From the NCBI GenBank assembly GCA_037147235.1, contig JBAWVO010000169.1:1-14092 (forward strand): a stretch of DNA of 14,092 nucleotides, read 5' to 3'. Of the stretch, positions 12,831 through 14,092 are shown piece by piece (the stretch's first letter is position 1; every line of letters starts with the position of its first letter). The translations under genes and the position numbers were made by a program. The notes under the pieces are model-generated. The model was not told the origin of the DNA. It made no database searches and saw only the letters and a program-made list of their open reading frames with translations. The DNA comes from JANXQG01 sp037147235 (GTDB taxonomy: Bacteria > Planctomycetota > Planctomycetia > Pirellulales > Thermoguttaceae).

Positions 12831-13475
12831 ATGACGACCGCAACCGCCAGGATCCATCAAGCCCCCTCTCCGGCCCTCTCCGACGGTGCCGACCTCCTGA
12901 AAACCAGCCGGTTCCTCACCGACCGGCAGCTCGATGAGCTGTGGGCGGCGTACGTGGCCAATCGCACCGACCTGCGATTGCGCAATCGCCTGGTCGAGCA
13001 CTACCAGCCCTGGGTTCGCGACATGGCCGGGGCGATTGCCCATAAGATGGCGCTGCGCGACCCGGAGAACGCGGTCGGCGAAGTGCTGGCCGCGTTGGTC
13101 GGATCCATCGTACCTTCCTATGACGGCAAGCGTGGATTTGACCACTGGGCGCGCGTCTGCACGCGGCGCAAGCTGATTGACCAGCAGCGTGCGGAGCGAA
13201 GCGCCGACACGATCTTCTCCGAACTGCCGACCACGCCGAGCGGAGTTTCCGCACTTGACCTGCTCCCCTGCCGCGGGCAGCCCAACTGCGACCTGAATTT
13301 TCTCGAGCTTACGGCCACATTGAGCAATCAGCAGGCGACCGTCCTCTGGCTGAGGCTTTATCGCGGATTGACGGTCGTGGCAACTGCCGCGCTGTTGAAG
13401 GTTTCTGCCGGCAGCGTGAAGGCCTGGACGCACACGGCCCTGGTGGAGCTGCAAAAACAATTGGCCCCAGGATGA
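12831..13475 (+). CDS. Sigma-70 family RNA polymerase sigma factor (two-domain, ECF-sized)
   Basis: This 214-residue protein directs RNA polymerase to a set of promoters. A region-2-like domain spans about residues 30-122 (RLRNRLVEHYQPWVRDMAG, core binding) and ends in FDHWARVCTRRKLIDQQRAER (103-123), the region 2.3-2.4 segment that melts and reads the -10. A linker (124-155) follows. A region-4 domain spans about 156-212 (LSNQQATVLWLRLYRGLTVV then ATAALLKVSAGSVKAWTHTAL), a helix-turn-helix for the -35. Region 3 is absent, as in ECF factors, although the LRNRLVEHY start is like primary-type or SigB/FliA region 2. The ATG at 12831 has TAAGGA eight bases upstream. No anti-sigma gene is obvious; the next gene encodes a small protein with a hydrophobic tail. 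Confidence 0.83.
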   Translation: MTTATARIHQAPSPALSDGADLLKTSRFLTDRQLDELWAAYVANRTDLRLRNRLVEHYQPWVRDMAGAIAHKMALRDPENAVGEVLAALVGSIVPSYDGKRGFDHWARVCTRRKLIDQQRAERSADTIFSELPTTPSGVSALDLLPCRGQPNCDLNFLELTATLSNQQATVLWLRLYRGLTVVATAALLKVSAGSVKAWTHTALVELQKQLAPG

Positions 13476-13521
13476 GGATCGGAATTCCGCAAGACCTTAT
13501 CCAGTCCCGGAGCTTTCCCTC

Positions 13522-13703
13522 GTCGCGTAGCGATGCCCTGATGGTAGCCGTGGGTTTTAACCCACGGTGAGGCATTCCGTCACCCGTTCGTCGCGTAGCG
13601 ACGATTGAAAACATTCAGGCGTCGCTACGCGACGCAATATCTGCATGCCGCTCCGGGTCCGTGGGTTAAAACCCACGGCTACCATCGGCGGTCGCTACGC
13701 GAC
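13522..13703. repeat. 182-bp nested palindromic element between the sigma-factor gene and the 91-aa gene
   Basis: Outer arms gtcgcgtagcga (13522-13533) and tcgctacgcgac (13692-13703) continue inward to atggtagccg and cggctaccat. Both arms contain the near-perfect 20-bp palindromes at 13548-13567 and 13659-13678 (ccgtgggtt to aacccacgg). At the centre, cgtcgcgtagcgacg (13589-13603) pairs perfectly with 13620-13634. The whole can fold as one cruciform or as four separate hairpins. It fills the 288-bp gap and contains no gene. Confidence 0.75.
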
Positions 13704-13763
13704 CAGCGTGTAGGCTACTGCTTTGTCCTCAACACTTTCCTTTTTCCCCAAATGAGGTTTCCC

Positions 13764-14039
13764 ATGTCCGAGTATTTTTCCATTTCCGAAGAGGTTGCCT
13801 ACCAGTCGATCGTCGCGGCCGTTGCCGAGGGCGTCGATGCCCATCCCGACGTTGCCGCCGCAAAGGTCATCGACCGGCTGAAGACAACTTTGGGCCCGGT
13901 GGTGCAACGCATCCTCGACCTGATCAAGTCCGGCCTGACGAACCTGCCGGCCATTCTTCAGGCATTGCAGGCGACGGGCGTGCCGTTGCCGCCGTGGGTG
14001 TCGCTGGTCGTCACCCTCTTGTTGGCGATCGTCAAGTAG
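13764..14039 (+). CDS. Small protein with a hydrophobic C-terminal segment
   Basis: This 91-residue protein starts at the ATG at 13764, with TGAGG at 13753-13757; an in-frame ATG at 13752 overlaps that site and is less likely. Residues about 1-40 are acidic and helical (SEYFSISEEVAYQSIVAAVA). Residues 41-70 are a basic amphipathic helix pair (LKTTLGPVVQRILDLIKSGL, NLPAILQALQAT). Residues about 74-90 (PPWVSLVVTLLLAIVK) form a short hydrophobic tail of transmembrane type. The family is not recognised. The layout allows a tail-anchored membrane peptide, a holin-like protein or a small partner of the upstream sigma factor; none is proven. Its stop codon is followed within two bases by a heptamer array. 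Confidence 0.65.
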   Translation: MSEYFSISEEVAYQSIVAAVAEGVDAHPDVAAAKVIDRLKTTLGPVVQRILDLIKSGLTNLPAILQALQATGVPLPPWVSLVVTLLLAIVK

Positions 14040-14041
14040 GA

Positions 14042-14092
14042 AATGACGAATGACGAATGACGAATGACGAATGACGAATGACGAATGACGAA
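14042..14092. repeat. Heptamer array AATGACG, at least seven perfect units
   Basis: Seven identical AATGACG units run from 14042 to 14090, and a further aa starts another unit at the window edge, so the array continues. Every unit holds an overlapping start-stop (ATGA), and because of the 7-bp period these fall in all three frames. It starts two bases after the TAG stop of the 91-aa gene. Confidence 0.95.

Overview
The window looks like a chromosomal stretch from a GC-rich member of the Planctomycetota, plausibly a Pirellulales-like lineage. This is inferred from gene content: secreted VCBS-repeat and parallel beta-helix proteins, an exported GH95 fucosidase fused to a metallopeptidase-like domain, and a two-ACT/UPF0210 gene pair. 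The intergenic DNA, full of palindromes and heptamer arrays, fits the same picture. No rRNA, tRNA, CRISPR array or transposase gene was seen.

Layout. (1) 1-283, minus: 5' part of an exported Ala/Lys/Glu-repeat protein with a GTG start and a structured leader. (2) 438-608: a transposase-less MITE-like element with an 8-bp target duplication, followed to about 835 by hairpins and tandem duplications. (3) 943-2982, plus: a two-ACT-domain regulator and a UPF0210 protein, separated by a strong stem-loop. (4) 3043-3274: a nested insertion, where one palindromic repeat has entered the loop of another. (5) 3483-4610, plus: an exported SH3-domain protein, convergent with (6) 4632-5831, minus: a seven-repeat VCBS propeller. 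(7) From a shared divergent promoter region, 6010-8208 plus: a beta-helix protein, a stand-alone receiver domain and a SpoU/TrmH RNA methyltransferase, the last two overlapping by ATGA. (8) 8205-8557: a second full copy and a probable degenerate copy of the repeat that is nested in region 4. (9) 8625-11777, plus: the metallopeptidase-GH95 fusion, ending inside a heptamer array. (10) 11979-12146: palindromes that may terminate transcription from both sides. (11) 12238-12561, minus: a small basic protein with a good sigma70-like promoter. (12) 12831-14039, plus: a sigma-70-family factor and a 91-aa hydrophobic-tailed protein, separated by a 182-bp nested palindrome; the window ends in another heptamer array.

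How the genes may work together. The SH3, VCBS, beta-helix and GH95 proteins all carry signal peptides and suit a surface or periplasmic polysaccharide-handling lifestyle, although only the GH95 enzyme has a predictable substrate class (alpha-L-fucosides or related alpha-L-linked sugars). The ACT/UPF0210 pair, the receiver-methyltransferase pair and the sigma factor are cytoplasmic regulatory or RNA-modifying functions. The most distinctive material is non-coding: a MITE with visible target duplication, a datable nested insertion, a dispersed 126-138-bp palindromic repeat whose end supplies a gene's stop codon, and three degenerate 7-bp arrays placed exactly at gene edges.
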